Below are positions 42,990 through 52,636 of a DNA stretch of 64,000 bases, piece by piece (within the stretch, counting starts at the first letter, position 1; each line of letters begins with the position of its first letter). The position numbers were made by a program, and so were the translations under genes. The DNA is from Micromonospora sp. BL4 (GTDB taxonomy: Bacteria; Actinomycetota; Actinomycetes; Mycobacteriales; Micromonosporaceae). The stretch is taken from the NCBI RefSeq assembly GCF_003667505.1, contig NZ_RCVJ01000116.1, positions 1 to 64,000 on the forward strand. The letters are read 5' to 3'. The notes beneath the pieces were generated by a model. It was given only the letters and a program-made list of their open reading frames with translations. It was not told the DNA's origin and made no database searches.

Positions 42990-44330
42990 TCAGCGGGCCC
43001 GCTGGCGGAACCGGCGCACCATCAACGCCGCGCCGGTGATCAGGGCGACGAGGAGCGCGGCGCCGGTCCACAGGCGCTCCGGCGCGGATTCGGCCTGCGC
43101 GCCGGCCGCCCGGGCCGTCCACCGGGTCTGCTGCCGGGGTGCGGTGAGGCCGAGCGGGTCGCTGCCGGCGCCGGTCACCGGGTCGTTGTCGGCGGAACCG
43201 GGGGCCGGGCCGAAGCCGACCACGCCCGGCGACGTCAGGTCGTCCAACGGGTTGACGGTCACCGGCGGGACCTGCGCGGTCAGCGCGGCCACCGGGTCCA
43301 CCATCCCGTACCCGAAGCGGTCGTCCCGCCCGGTCGGGCCGAGGTCGCGCGCGGTGGCCAGCAGCCGGTTGACCACCTCGCCGGCGGGCATCCGCGGGTA
43401 ACGGGACCGCACCAGCGCGGCGGTGGCGGTCACCAGCGGCGCCGCGAAGCTGGTGCCCTGCACCCGCCAGTACCCGCCCGGGGGACGGGCGCCGACCAGG
43501 CCGGTGGCGGGAGCGGTGAGCACCGTCGCGCGGCCGGTGATGGAACCGGACCAGAGATTGTCGCTGCTGCGTTCCAGGCCGGCGACCGCGATCACGCCCG
43601 GCTCGCGGGCCGGATACCAGACCTTGGAGTTGGTGGAGGTGGCCAGGTTGCCGGTGCAGGCGATGACCACCACGTCCCGGGCGAACGCGTAGTCCAGCGC
43701 CGCGGCCAGGGCGGGGCTGTCGCCGCTGCCGCCCAGCGACAGGTTGATCACGCTGGCGCCATGGTCGACCGCCCAACGCACCCCCTGGGCGACGATCAGC
43801 GCGTCGTCGTACCGGTTCTCGTCGTCGAGCACGCGTACCGGCAGGATCCGGGCGTCCGGCGCCAGCCCGACCACTCCCCGCTTGTCGTCCTTCCGACCGG
43901 CGATCAGGCCCGCGACGGTGGTGCCGTGCCCCACCGGATCCGGGCCGGCGGCGTCGGGGCCGACCAGGTCGGTGCCGGACAGCACCTGCCCGACCAGGTC
44001 GGGATGGCTGGCGTCCACTCCGGAGTCGATGACCGCGACGGTCACACCCCGCCCGGTCGAGCTGCGCCAGGCCGTCTCGGCGCGCAGCTCGTCGAGCTGC
44101 CACTGCTCGTCACGGACCTGGTCGGTGCGGCTCACGCTGTCACCGGGGGCGAACGCCATCGGCGCGCTGGCGAGCTGACCACCGGTGGCGGGCACGGAAA
44201 CGGGCGCGACGGCCGCGGCCGGAGCCGCGACGGCGAGCACCGCCACCACACCGAGCAGCATCCGGCCGGTCGCCCGTCGGGCCGCTGCCGGACAGCTGTG
44301 CCGAACCCCAGTCACATCCTCAGCCCTCAT
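42990..44330 (-). CDS. mycP: Mycosin MycP, type VII secretion subtilisin-like protease
   Basis: A 446-aa membrane-anchored S8 protease. The signal peptide is about residues 20-41; the catalytic triad is D102 (AVIDSGVD), H135 (GHGTTVAG) and S294 (QGTSFAAP). A C-terminal TM helix (RLWTGAALLVALITGAALMV) and RRFRQR tail anchor it, as in all mycosins. N-terminal DQVRDEQWQLDEL is the N-extension that wraps the catalytic domain. Mycosins process some ESX substrates and stabilise the secretion complex. ATG 44330 is preferred over an ATG 42 bp upstream, as the signal peptide then has normal length. It follows eccC at 70 bp. Confidence 0.92.
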   Translation of the reverse strand: MRAEDVTGVRHSCPAAARRATGRMLLGVVAVLAVAAPAAAVAPVSVPATGGQLASAPMAFAPGDSVSRTDQVRDEQWQLDELRAETAWRSSTGRGVTVAVIDSGVDASHPDLVGQVLSGTDLVGPDAAGPDPVGHGTTVAGLIAGRKDDKRGVVGLAPDARILPVRVLDDENRYDDALIVAQGVRWAVDHGASVINLSLGGSGDSPALAAALDYAFARDVVVIACTGNLATSTNSKVWYPAREPGVIAVAGLERSSDNLWSGSITGRATVLTAPATGLVGARPPGGYWRVQGTSFAAPLVTATAALVRSRYPRMPAGEVVNRLLATARDLGPTGRDDRFGYGMVDPVAALTAQVPPVTVNPLDDLTSPGVVGFGPAPGSADNDPVTGAGSDPLGLTAPRQQTRWTARAAGAQAESAPERLWTGAALLVALITGAALMVRRFRQRAR

Positions 44331-44400
44331 CCCGACGGAACCATGACGATCGGAGATTACCGGTTTCCCCACCTGTCACGGGAGGAACCGGGGAGACGGG

Positions 44401-47400
44401 TCACGTCGGTGGCAGCTGAGCGAGCTGGACGAGGCGTACACCGTCCCGCCGGGTGACCAACCGGCCACGGCCGGGTGGCAGCGGCCCGGGCCGGACCGGG
44501 CCGACCAGTGCGCCCTCCTCCGGGCTGCCCGCCATCACCAGGCCGGCCGTGGACAGCTCCCGCAGGCGCTGCACGATCGGCTCGTACTGGGCCCGGCCCG
44601 CGCCGCCGGACCGGCGGGCCAGCACCAGGTGCAGGCCGACGTCGCGCGCGTGCGGCAGGTGGTCCTCCAGGGCCCGCAACGGGTTCGCCGGACCGGCCGC
44701 CACCAGGTCGTAGTCGTCCACCAGCACGAAAAGCTCCGGCCCGGACCACCAGGACCGGTCACGCAACTGCTGGGGGGTGACCTCCGGACCCGGGGCTCGC
44801 CGCTCCAGGTAGCCGGCGGCCGACTCGATCAGCTCGGCGGTGCGCGCCGCAGCGGTGCCGTAGCCGATCAGGTGCGGCGCCTCGATGGCGCCGAGCAGGC
44901 TGCGCCGGTAGTCGACCAGGATCACCCGGGCCTGCTCCGGGGCGAACCGGGTGATGATCGAGGTGGCCAGCGCACGCAGGAACGACGACTTGCCGCACTC
45001 CGCGTCCCCGAAGACCACGAAATGCGGCTCGGTGGCGAAGTCGAGCAGCACCGGGCGCAGGTCCGCCTCGGCGATGCCGATCGGCAGCCGCAACCCGGTC
45101 GTCGCCGCGAGGTCCAATTCGGCGTACGGCAGCACCGGCGGCAGCAGCCGCACCCGGGGCGCCGGAGAACCCGCCCAGCTGCCGGCGACCCGCTTGACCA
45201 GGTCTGCGGTGTCCCCGCCAGCGGCGGCGAGCTGGGGTAGCGCCGTGAGGAAGTGCAGGCTCTCCGCGGTCACCCCCCGACCCGGCCGCTCGGGCACGTT
45301 CGCGGCGGCCCGCCGGGCCACCAGCGAGTCGGCCGGGTCGCCGAGGCGCAGCTCCAGCCGGGAGCCGAACAGGTCCCGGATCGCCGGCCGGAAGTCCAGC
45401 CAGCGCAGCGCCGTGGCCACCACGTGCAGCCCGTACGACAGGCCCCGGGTGGCCAGCTCGGTGACCAGTGGCTCCAGGTCGTCGTACTCGCCGCGCACCG
45501 TGCTCCAGCCGTCGATCACCAGGAAGACGTCACCGAACGGGTCGGCCCCCGGCTGGCTGGCCGTCCCCGCCGAGGCCCGGCGCTGCCGGTACGCGGCCAT
45601 CGACTCCACACCCAGCTCGGCGAAGCGGCGTTCCCGGTCGGCCAGCAGGGTGGTCATCTCGCCCACGGTGCGCCGCACCGCCGTCGGGTCGGCGCGGCCC
45701 GTCACCCCGCCCACGTGCGGCAGGTCGCGGAGCGCGGCCAGCCCTCCGCCGCCGAAGTCGAGGCAGTAGACCTGCACCTCGGCCGGGGTGTGGGTGAGCG
45801 CCAGCGCGCAGATCAACGTGCGCAGCGCGGTGGACTTGCCGCTCTGCGGCGCCCCGACCACCGCGACGTGCCCGGCCGCGCCGTCCAGCGCCAGCCAGAG
45901 CAGGTCCCAGCGCTGCTCCAGTGGCTTGTCCACCATGGCCACCGGCACCCCCAGCGCGCCGTGCAGCTCCGGGTTGCCCACGGTGAGACCACGCGCCGGG
46001 TCGACCTCGACCGGGCCGAGCAGGTCGTCCAGGGCCGGCGGCTGGCCGAGCGGCGGGAGCCAGACCTGGTGGGCGGGTGGGCCCTGCCCGACGAGCCGGT
46101 CGACCAGCAGGTCGAGCAGGGTCTCCCGGCCGATCTCCTCCTCGGCCACCGCGGGCGCGACCGGGCTGGCCGGCTCGGGCACCGGCACGACGTGGGTGGT
46201 GAACGTGAGCAGGCGGGCGCCGCCCCCGGCGGTGGCCCCGGCCGGCGCGGTCCGACGGCGGACCGCGCCGGAGACGTACGCGGCCCGGAACCGGGCCAGC
46301 GGGTCCGTGCCGGCACGCAGGTAGCCGTGGCCCGGCGAGCGGGGCAGCTCGTGCGCGTCCGGCACCCCGAGCACGGTCCGGGACTCCAGGGCGGAGAAGG
46401 TCCGCAACCCGATCCGGTACGACAGGTGGGTGTCGAGCCCCCGTAGGCGCCCCTCCTCCAGGCGCTGGCTGGCCAGCAGCAGATGCACGCCGAGTGACCG
46501 GCCCAGGCGGCCGATCTGCACGAACAGGTCGATGAAGTCGGGTTTGGCGGAGAGCAGCTCGGAGAACTCGTCGCAGATCAGCAGCAGGGAGGGCAGCGGC
46601 GCCAGCGGGGTGCCGGCCGCGCGGGCCCGCTCGTAGTCGCGCACGCTGGCGAAGTTGCCGGCCCGCCGCAGCAGTTCCTGGCGGCGGATCAGCTCCCCGT
46701 TGATCGCGTCCACCATCCGGTCGACCAGGGGTAGCGCGTCGGCCAGGTTGGTGATCACGGCGGCGGTGTGCGGCAGCCGGTCGAACGAGGCGAAGGTGGC
46801 GCCGCCCTTGAAGTCGACCAGCACGAAGTTGAGCTGCTCGGAGCTGTGCGTGACCGCCAACCCCAGCACCAGCGTGCGCAGCAGCTCGGACTTGCCGGAG
46901 CCGGTGGCTCCGATGAGCAGGCCGTGCGGGCCCATCCCGTCCTGGGCGGACTCCTTGAGGTCCAGCTCGATGGCGCCGCCGTCGACGCCCACCCCGATCG
47001 GCACCCGCAGCCGGTCCCGGGCCGAGCGCGGCGCCCAGCCCTGCTCGGCTGTGAAGCTCTCCGGGTCGCCGAGGCCGAGCAGCTCGGGAAGGCCCAGCTC
47101 GGCCTGGAGCGGGGCGTCCGGCCCACGCGCCGTGCCGGCCAGCCGCAAGGGCGCCAGCCGTCGGGCGACCGCCTCGGCGTCGGCGGGGTCGAGCTGGTCG
47201 GCGGTGCCCACCTCGGCGTGCCCCTCGATCGACCAGGAGTGCAGCCGCCGGCCGCGCAGCTCCAGCAGCAGCGCGTACCGGTCGAGCAGGCGCGGCGGCG
47301 GCGTGTCCAGGTCCAGGACGGTGACCGCGTCGATGCCGCCGTCGCCGGTCAGGTCGGTGGCACCGGTCAGGTCGCCGCCGTCGAGGACGACCACCACATG

Positions 47401-48384
47401 GGGGCCGTCGGTGGCCGGGCCGGCCGGGCTGAACCGGGACCGGCTGGTCAGCACGTCGCCGAGCAGCCGTTCCAGCTCGGCGGCGGAGCTGGTGACCAGC
47501 CGGACCGGGCCGAGCGCGTCGGTGCGGCCGGGATGGTGGGCGTGCGGGAGCCACTTCACCCATTCCCAGACGGCCCGGCGTTCCGGCCCGGCGCAGATCG
47601 CGACCAGCAGCTCGTCGGGCGCGTGGAACACGGCCAGCTGGGTCAGCACCGCCCGGACCAGCGCCTGCGCGGCCCGGTCGCCGGTGGGCGGCCCGCCGGT
47701 GGCCGGGACACCGCCGGAGCGGGGGCCGGTCCGCACGTACACGCGGGCGAAACTGCGCAGCGACAGCGCCACCGGCAGGTCCGGCACCACCGAGTACGCG
47801 TCCAGGAAGCGGCGCAGCGCGCCGGCGGTCATCGGCTCCAACTCCTCCAGCGGTCGGGTGACCGGTGGGATGAGCGGGGTGGCCAGCGTCTGCGGGCCGA
47901 CCGCGACCCGGACCACCGCGAAGTCCGGGTCGGCGGGCCGCCGCTCCCAGACCCGGTGGCTGTCCACCGTCGACCACAGTCGACCCGGGTCCGGGTGTCG
48001 GTAGTAGAGCCCGGCCCGCTGCTGCCCGACGGTCCGCCGGACCCGACCGCGCAGCGTGGCGAGGTGGCGCAGGTATTCGCGGCGGGCCGCCATCATCTCG
48101 GACTTCTTGGGGGTGCCCGACGCGCTGCCCCAGGAGGTCACCAGCATCGCCAACGAGGAGAGCCCGAACATTCCGCCCACCACGTACGAGTAGGCGCCGC
48201 CGCCCCGGCCGAACATCATCGCCATCGCCACCGTGCCGCCGAGCATGGGCAGCAGCATGAGCATCTGCTGCCACCGTCCACCGGTCACCGCCGGGATCTC
48301 CGGCGGCGCCTCGACCGGCAGCTCACCGGTCGGGATCTCCGGCGCCGGCCGGCGGGGCGGGCGCTTGATGACGACGGTGGACAC
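44401..48384 (-). CDS. eccC: EccC, type VII secretion FtsK/SpoIIIE ATPase
   Basis: A 1327-aa motor of an ESX/type VII secretion system, encoded as one chain (EccCa and EccCb fused). The N-terminus has two TM helices (QQMLMLLPMLGGTVAMAMMF; YVVGGMFGLSSLAMLVTS) and a DUF domain. Three ATPase domains follow, with P-loops GATGSGKS (about residue 490), GAPQSGKS (about 842) and GDAECGKS (about 1124), all with the Walker Lys. Walker B candidates are LLICDEFSEL, VFLVIDGW and LFVLVDDYDL. It recognises and drives WXG100 substrates through the membrane. GTG 48384 follows AGGAGG. It diverges from eccD across 101 bp. Confidence 0.94.
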   Translation of the reverse strand: MSTVVIKRPPRRPAPEIPTGELPVEAPPEIPAVTGGRWQQMLMLLPMLGGTVAMAMMFGRGGGAYSYVVGGMFGLSSLAMLVTSWGSASGTPKKSEMMAARREYLRHLATLRGRVRRTVGQQRAGLYYRHPDPGRLWSTVDSHRVWERRPADPDFAVVRVAVGPQTLATPLIPPVTRPLEELEPMTAGALRRFLDAYSVVPDLPVALSLRSFARVYVRTGPRSGGVPATGGPPTGDRAAQALVRAVLTQLAVFHAPDELLVAICAGPERRAVWEWVKWLPHAHHPGRTDALGPVRLVTSSAAELERLLGDVLTSRSRFSPAGPATDGPHVVVVLDGGDLTGATDLTGDGGIDAVTVLDLDTPPPRLLDRYALLLELRGRRLHSWSIEGHAEVGTADQLDPADAEAVARRLAPLRLAGTARGPDAPLQAELGLPELLGLGDPESFTAEQGWAPRSARDRLRVPIGVGVDGGAIELDLKESAQDGMGPHGLLIGATGSGKSELLRTLVLGLAVTHSSEQLNFVLVDFKGGATFASFDRLPHTAAVITNLADALPLVDRMVDAINGELIRRQELLRRAGNFASVRDYERARAAGTPLAPLPSLLLICDEFSELLSAKPDFIDLFVQIGRLGRSLGVHLLLASQRLEEGRLRGLDTHLSYRIGLRTFSALESRTVLGVPDAHELPRSPGHGYLRAGTDPLARFRAAYVSGAVRRRTAPAGATAGGGARLLTFTTHVVPVPEPASPVAPAVAEEEIGRETLLDLLVDRLVGQGPPAHQVWLPPLGQPPALDDLLGPVEVDPARGLTVGNPELHGALGVPVAMVDKPLEQRWDLLWLALDGAAGHVAVVGAPQSGKSTALRTLICALALTHTPAEVQVYCLDFGGGGLAALRDLPHVGGVTGRADPTAVRRTVGEMTTLLADRERRFAELGVESMAAYRQRRASAGTASQPGADPFGDVFLVIDGWSTVRGEYDDLEPLVTELATRGLSYGLHVVATALRWLDFRPAIRDLFGSRLELRLGDPADSLVARRAAANVPERPGRGVTAESLHFLTALPQLAAAGGDTADLVKRVAGSWAGSPAPRVRLLPPVLPYAELDLAATTGLRLPIGIAEADLRPVLLDFATEPHFVVFGDAECGKSSFLRALATSIITRFAPEQARVILVDYRRSLLGAIEAPHLIGYGTAAARTAELIESAAGYLERRAPGPEVTPQQLRDRSWWSGPELFVLVDDYDLVAAGPANPLRALEDHLPHARDVGLHLVLARRSGGAGRAQYEPIVQRLRELSTAGLVMAGSPEEGALVGPVRPGPLPPGRGRLVTRRDGVRLVQLAQLPPT

Positions 48385-48485
48385 TCGGCCTCCTGACAGC
48401 GCTGGGTAACCCGAGCCTGGCTCATGGTAGGTAAAGTCCTGTCGTCCGCGCAGCCTCTGATCCCCCTCGATATGGAGACCAGTCG

Positions 48486-49889
48486 ATGACAACCGGGCTG
48501 GCCCGCGTCACCATCAGCGCGCCGCAACGACGGGTGGACGTCGCCCTGCCGGAGCAGGTGCCCCTGGCCGAGCTGCTGCCCGACGTGCTCCGGCACGCCG
48601 GTGAGGGGCTGGCCGACGACGGCGAACGGCACGGCGGCTGGGTCCTGCGCCGCACCGACGGCGCGCTGCTGGCGACCGCTCAGGCGCTGCTGCCGCAGGG
48701 GGTCCGTGACGGTGAGGTGCTCCACCTCGTGCCGGCCCGCGCCCACTGGCCCGAGCTGGAGTACGACGACGTGGTGGAGGCGATCGCCGACGGCGCCCGT
48801 CGCCGGGGCGGCGCCTGGTCGCCCACCGCCACCCGGACGGCCGGCCTGGCCGGCGCCGCGGTGCCGCTCGCCGTCGGGCTGCTCGCCCTGCTCGCCGGCG
48901 GTCCGGCGCACCGCGGCGGCTGGCTGGCCGCGGCCGTGGTGGCGGTGCTGCTCACGGTGGCTGGCACGGTCGCCTCCCGCGCCAACGGCGACGGTGCCGC
49001 CGGGGCGACGCTCGGCGGCTACGCCCTGCCGTACGCGTTCGTGGCCGGCGCCCTCGCGGTCGGCTCGGGCGACCCGGTCGGCCTGTTCGGGCCGGTGCGC
49101 TGGGTCGGCGCGCCCGAACTGCTGGCCGGTTCGGCGGCGCTCCTGCTGGTCGCGCTGCTGGGGCTGCTCGGGGTGGCCAGCCGGCTGCGGGTCTTCGTGG
49201 CCGGCGTCACGGTGGGGCTGCTCGGGGCCGGGGTGGCGCTCGGCGGGCTGCTGTTGACCCCGGCCGGCACGGCGGCGGTGCTGCTCAGCACGTTGGTCTT
49301 CGCCGTGGGGGCGATCCCGCTGCTGGCCATCCGGCTGGGCAAGCTGCCGTTGCCGCCGATCACCCTGCCGGCCGCCGCCCCCGCGGCGGAGCCGGAGCCG
49401 GCCCGGGACCTGCCGGACCGGAGCCGGGTCCACGCGGCGGTGACCCGCACCGAGGAGATGCTCACCGGAATGCTGCTCGGGCACGCCCTGCTGGCGGTGG
49501 CCGCGGCGGCGGTGCTGGGGGTGGCCGGCGGGACCGCCGGCCGGGTGCTCGTGGCGGTGACCTCGGCCGTGCTGCTGCTGCGGTCGCGGCTGTTCGTGGC
49601 GCTGCGGCACCGGGTGCCGGCGGTACTCGCCGGTCTGGCCGGCTACGCGGTGCTGGGCGCGGTGCTGGTCGGTCGGGCCGACGACGCCGGGCGCCTGGCA
49701 CTGGTCCTCGGTGGGGCGGCGCTGGCCCTGGTGGCTGTCGCGGCCGGCACCGGGTACGCCCACCGGCCGGTCTCGCCGTACCTGGGCCGGATCGCGGACC
49801 TGACCGACACCGCGCTGGTGGTCGCCGTGGTGCCGATCGCCTGCGCGGTGCTCGACCTGTACGACCGGGCCCGGGGGCTGCTCGGTTGA
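48486..49889 (+). CDS. eccD: EccD, type VII secretion membrane channel component
   Basis: A 467-aa protein with a ubiquitin-like N-terminal domain (about 1-90; RVTISAPQRRVDVALPEQVP) and about eleven TM helices, the EccD architecture; EccD dimers form the bulk of the ESX membrane pore. The cytosolic linker VVEAIADGARRRGGAWSPTA and a loop rich in Pro/Ala/Glu (PAAAPAAEPEPARDLPDRSR) are typical. ATG 48486 comes after GATATGGAGACC, giving a GGAG Shine-Dalgarno. It is transcribed away from eccC. EccB, EccE and Esx genes are absent nearby. It converges on ppa with a 31-bp gap. Confidence 0.92.
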   Translation: MTTGLARVTISAPQRRVDVALPEQVPLAELLPDVLRHAGEGLADDGERHGGWVLRRTDGALLATAQALLPQGVRDGEVLHLVPARAHWPELEYDDVVEAIADGARRRGGAWSPTATRTAGLAGAAVPLAVGLLALLAGGPAHRGGWLAAAVVAVLLTVAGTVASRANGDGAAGATLGGYALPYAFVAGALAVGSGDPVGLFGPVRWVGAPELLAGSAALLLVALLGLLGVASRLRVFVAGVTVGLLGAGVALGGLLLTPAGTAAVLLSTLVFAVGAIPLLAIRLGKLPLPPITLPAAAPAAEPEPARDLPDRSRVHAAVTRTEEMLTGMLLGHALLAVAAAAVLGVAGGTAGRVLVAVTSAVLLLRSRLFVALRHRVPAVLAGLAGYAVLGAVLVGRADDAGRLALVLGGAALALVAVAAGTGYAHRPVSPYLGRIADLTDTALVVAVVPIACAVLDLYDRARGLLG

Positions 49890-49920
49890 GCGACTCCCGG
49901 GCCCGGCACGTCAGCGAACG

Positions 49921-50427
49921 TCAGTGTGTGGATTCGCCGCGGGCCTCGGCGTCGCGGGCCCGCTGGTAGGAGGCGTGGATCTCGGCCTCGGCCTCGGTGC
50001 GGCCGACCCAGGTCGCGCCCTCCACCGACTTGCCGGGCTCCAGGTCCTTGTACACCTCGAAGAAGTGCTGGATCTCCAGCCGGTCGAACTCGCCCAGGTG
50101 GTGGATGTCGCGCAGGTGCTCCTGACGGGGGTCCTCGTAGGGCACGCAGAGGACCTTGTCGTCGCCGCCCTTCTCGTCCGTCATCCGGAACATGCCGATG
50201 GTGCGGCAGCGGATGAGGCAGCCCGGGAAGGTCGGCTCGGGGACCAGCACCAGGGCGTCCAGCGGGTCGCCGTCCTCGCCCAGCGTGCCCTCAATGAACC
50301 CGTAGTCCGCCGGGTACTGGGTGGACGTGAAGAGGGTGCGGTCCAGCCGGATCCGGCCGGTCGCGTGGTCCACCTCGTACTTGTTCCGGTGACCCTTGGG
50401 GATCTCAACCGTCACGTCGAAATCCAT
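49921..50427 (-). CDS. ppa: Inorganic pyrophosphatase (type I)
   Basis: A 168-aa soluble enzyme hydrolysing pyrophosphate to two phosphates. The signature [10 protein letters not shown] with its metal-binding Asp residues is intact, preceded by [11 protein letters not shown] and followed by [17 protein letters not shown]. The length fits the hexameric bacterial type. ATG 50427 follows a GGGAG Shine-Dalgarno; the frame extends upstream without a better start. It diverges from dacB across 153 bp, the same ppa-dacB arrangement as M. tuberculosis Rv3628/Rv3627c. Confidence 0.95.
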   Translation of the reverse strand: MDFDVTVEIPKGHRNKYEVDHATGRIRLDRTLFTSTQYPADYGFIEGTLGEDGDPLDALVLVPEPTFPGCLIRCRTIGMFRMTDEKGGDDKVLCVPYEDPRQEHLRDIHHLGEFDRLEIQHFFEVYKDLEPGKSVEGATWVGRTEAEAEIHASYQRARDAEARGESTH

Positions 50428-50580
50428 CTGCACGCTCCCTCGTCTGCCCACGCTGGCTAACGGAAACACTTGGCGGCCCCTCGGACAGGCGAATGCCCAC
50501 CCGCCGACTCCGACCGCCGCATAGTCTTCGGACCGAAGTAGTGTCACCCAAGCCGATTTTCGCTGGGGGAGGAGGGGGTC

Positions 50581-52479
50581 GTGGGGAGGGAAGATTCACA
50601 CTACCGCCCGGACGGGGGCGCCGCGCGCGGTACCGGACGATCCGGCTCCGGTGGTGCCACCGGTAGGGTCCCGGTGCCTGACGCCCACCTTCCCCGGGCG
50701 GCGGAGCCGTCGCCTCCGGTGCCGGAGTCGGTTCCCGAACGTCCCCCGCCGCTGCCCTGGCGTCCACCCGGGGGGTCGGCTCCCGTAGGCCCGAACACGG
50801 GTCGTTTCCCGGCCCTCGACAGCAACCGGCCCACGAGCGCCCCGCCCAGCGGGAGGGCCGCGATCCCGACCAGCCCGGCCCCGGGCCTCCCGCCGCCCGG
50901 CGACGAGTCGACCATCCCGCTCCCGACCGGCGCCCCGCCGCTGGGCCCGCCGATCTCCGCGCTGCCCGCGTCCACCGGTGCCGCGCCGCCTCCCGCGTCC
51001 ACCGGCGCCGTGCCACCTCCCGCGTCCACCGACGCCGTGCCACCTCCCATGCCCGCCGCGCCGCGCCGGCGGCTGCCGGTGGTCCTGGCCCTGGTGTTGC
51101 TGCTGGTGCTCGCCGGCGTCGGGGTCGGCGTGACCCGGCCCGGCCCGGTCGCCGGCTGGCTGGGCGACGACGCCGGGCCCGCGCCGACCGCCGGCGCGTC
51201 CGCGGAGCCGGACCCGTCGGACGTGCTCGCCGGCCCGGATCCGAACGCCCCCCTGCCCAGCCCCGACGGGGTACGCGCCGCGCTGGACCCGCTGGTCGGG
51301 GTGGCCGACCTGGGTGACCGGGTGAACGTCTCGGTGGCCGACGTGACCTCCGGCCAGACGCTGTTCGCCAAGGGGGCGGACGACGGGACGGTGCCCGCCT
51401 CGGTCACCAAGCTGGCGACCGGGGTGACCGTGCTGGCCGCGCGTGGCCCGGGCTACCGGATTCCGACCCGGGCGGTGGCCGGCGCGAAGCCCGGCGAGGT
51501 GGTCATCGTCGGTGGCGGCGACACCACCCTCGCGGTCGACAAGAAGGGCTACTACCCGGGTGCCGCGCGCCTCGACGACCTGGCCGCCCAGGTACGTACC
51601 GCGCTCGGCGGCGTCGCACCGACCAGCGTCACCGTCGACGGATCGATCTACTCCGGCCCGCGCTACGGCCCCGGCTGGGACGCCGACATCCCCACCGGCG
51701 GGTACGGCGGCGCGATCACCGCGCTGATGACCGACGGCGCGCGCCGGGACCCGAGCGTCGGGAGCGGCGGAGCCGAGCGGGTCAGCGAGCCCGACCTGGC
51801 CGCCGGCCGGTCGTTCGCGCGCCTGCTCGGCGTACCGGCCGACACGGTCGAGCGCGGCACGGCCCCGCCCACCGCGGCAGCCGGTGGGTCCTCTCCCGCG
51901 CCCGGCACCGAGCTGGGAGTGGTGCAGTCCCCGCCGCTGATCCGGCTGGTCGACATCATGATCAGCGAGAGCGACAACATCCTGGCCGAAGCGCTGGCCC
52001 GCCAGGTCGCGCTGGCCCGCAACCAGCCGGCCTCGTTCGACGGGGCCGCCGCCGCCATGGACGCGGAGGTGGCCGAGCTGGGCCTGCCCGCCGAGGAGAT
52101 CAACCTCTCCGACGGCAGTGGGCTGTCCCGCCGCAACCGGATCAGCCCGTCGGTGCTGACCGACCTGGTCCGGCTGGCCGCCAGCCCCGACCATCCGGAG
52201 CTGGCGGGCATCTTCGGCGGCCTGCCGGTCGGCGGTTGGTCCGGCACCCTGGACGACCGCTACCGGGGAGCGCCCGGGACCGGTGCGGGCGCGGGCGCCG
52301 TACGGGCCAAGACCGGCACGCTGACCGGCGTGCACGCCATCGCGGGCCTGGTCACCACGGCCGACGGCCGGTTGCTCACGTTCGCCGTGCTCACCGACAA
52401 GGTGCCCGGTGGCACGGACACCGCCCAACCGGCGCTCGACCGGATCGCCGCCGCGCTGGCCAACTGCGGCTGCCGCTGA
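50581..52479 (+). CDS. dacB: D-alanyl-D-alanine carboxypeptidase, PBP4/DacB type
   Basis: A 632-aa S13-family penicillin-binding protein. The first 155 residues are a disordered Pro/Ala/Ser-rich cytoplasmic region with a nine-residue repeat (PASTGAVPP) three times. A TM anchor is at about 162-182 ([20 protein letters not shown]). The extracytoplasmic catalytic domain has the SxxK motif SVTK (S274, K277), SDN in [11 protein letters not shown] and KTG (K577) in [12 protein letters not shown]. It removes terminal D-Ala from peptidoglycan stem peptides or cleaves cross-links. GTG 50581 follows GGAGGAGGGGG. The long N-terminal region is unusual compared with E. coli PBP4 and is common in actinomycetes. 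Confidence 0.92.
   Translation: MGREDSHYRPDGGAARGTGRSGSGGATGRVPVPDAHLPRAAEPSPPVPESVPERPPPLPWRPPGGSAPVGPNTGRFPALDSNRPTSAPPSGRAAIPTSPAPGLPPPGDESTIPLPTGAPPLGPPISALPASTGAAPPPASTGAVPPPASTDAVPPPMPAAPRRRLPVVLALVLLLVLAGVGVGVTRPGPVAGWLGDDAGPAPTAGASAEPDPSDVLAGPDPNAPLPSPDGVRAALDPLVGVADLGDRVNVSVADVTSGQTLFAKGADDGTVPASVTKLATGVTVLAARGPGYRIPTRAVAGAKPGEVVIVGGGDTTLAVDKKGYYPGAARLDDLAAQVRTALGGVAPTSVTVDGSIYSGPRYGPGWDADIPTGGYGGAITALMTDGARRDPSVGSGGAERVSEPDLAAGRSFARLLGVPADTVERGTAPPTAAAGGSSPAPGTELGVVQSPPLIRLVDIMISESDNILAEALARQVALARNQPASFDGAAAAMDAEVAELGLPAEEINLSDGSGLSRRNRISPSVLTDLVRLAASPDHPELAGIFGGLPVGGWSGTLDDRYRGAPGTGAGAGAVRAKTGTLTGVHAIAGLVTTADGRLLTFAVLTDKVPGGTDTAQPALDRIAAALANCGCR
50965..51045 (+). repeat. Three 27-bp repeats in the dacB linker
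   Basis: Three tandem units (50965-50991, 50992-51018, 51019-51045), each opening CCCGCGTCCACC and encoding PASTGAVPP with small changes. They lengthen the disordered cytoplasmic segment without breaking the frame. Confidence 0.85.
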
Positions 52480-52498
52480 CCGTCGCCGGCCCGGCTGC

Positions 52499-52570
52499 CA
52501 CCGTTGCCGGCCCCGGCTCGCACCGTTGCCGGCCCCGGCTCGCACCGTTGCCGGCCCCGGCTCGCACCGG
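52499..52570. repeat. Intergenic 22-bp tandem repeat, three copies
   Basis: Three perfect units of 22 bp (52499-52520, 52521-52542, 52543-52564), each opening CACCGTTGCCGG, then a 6-bp partial unit. Each contains GCCGG-CC-CCGGC, a short palindrome. The array lies between dacB and a metalloprotease-like gene and is not CRISPR, as there are no spacers. Confidence 0.9.
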
Positions 52571-52624
52571 TGGTGGACGCCTCGACCGCCGTCGCGAGCC
52601 CGGGCCAGGGTGTTGCGGCGCGGG

Positions 52625-52630
52625 TACGGT
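52625..52630 (+). promoter_or_regulatory. Leaderless -10 TACGGT for the HExxH protein
   Basis: TACGGT, then 6 nt (GGGTCC) to ATG 52637. Confidence 0.55.
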
Positions 52631-52636
52631 GGGTCC

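Noticed and set aside
52499-52570. CRISPR-like repeats
   Set aside because: The 22-bp units are directly abutting with no spacers, and no cas gene is present.
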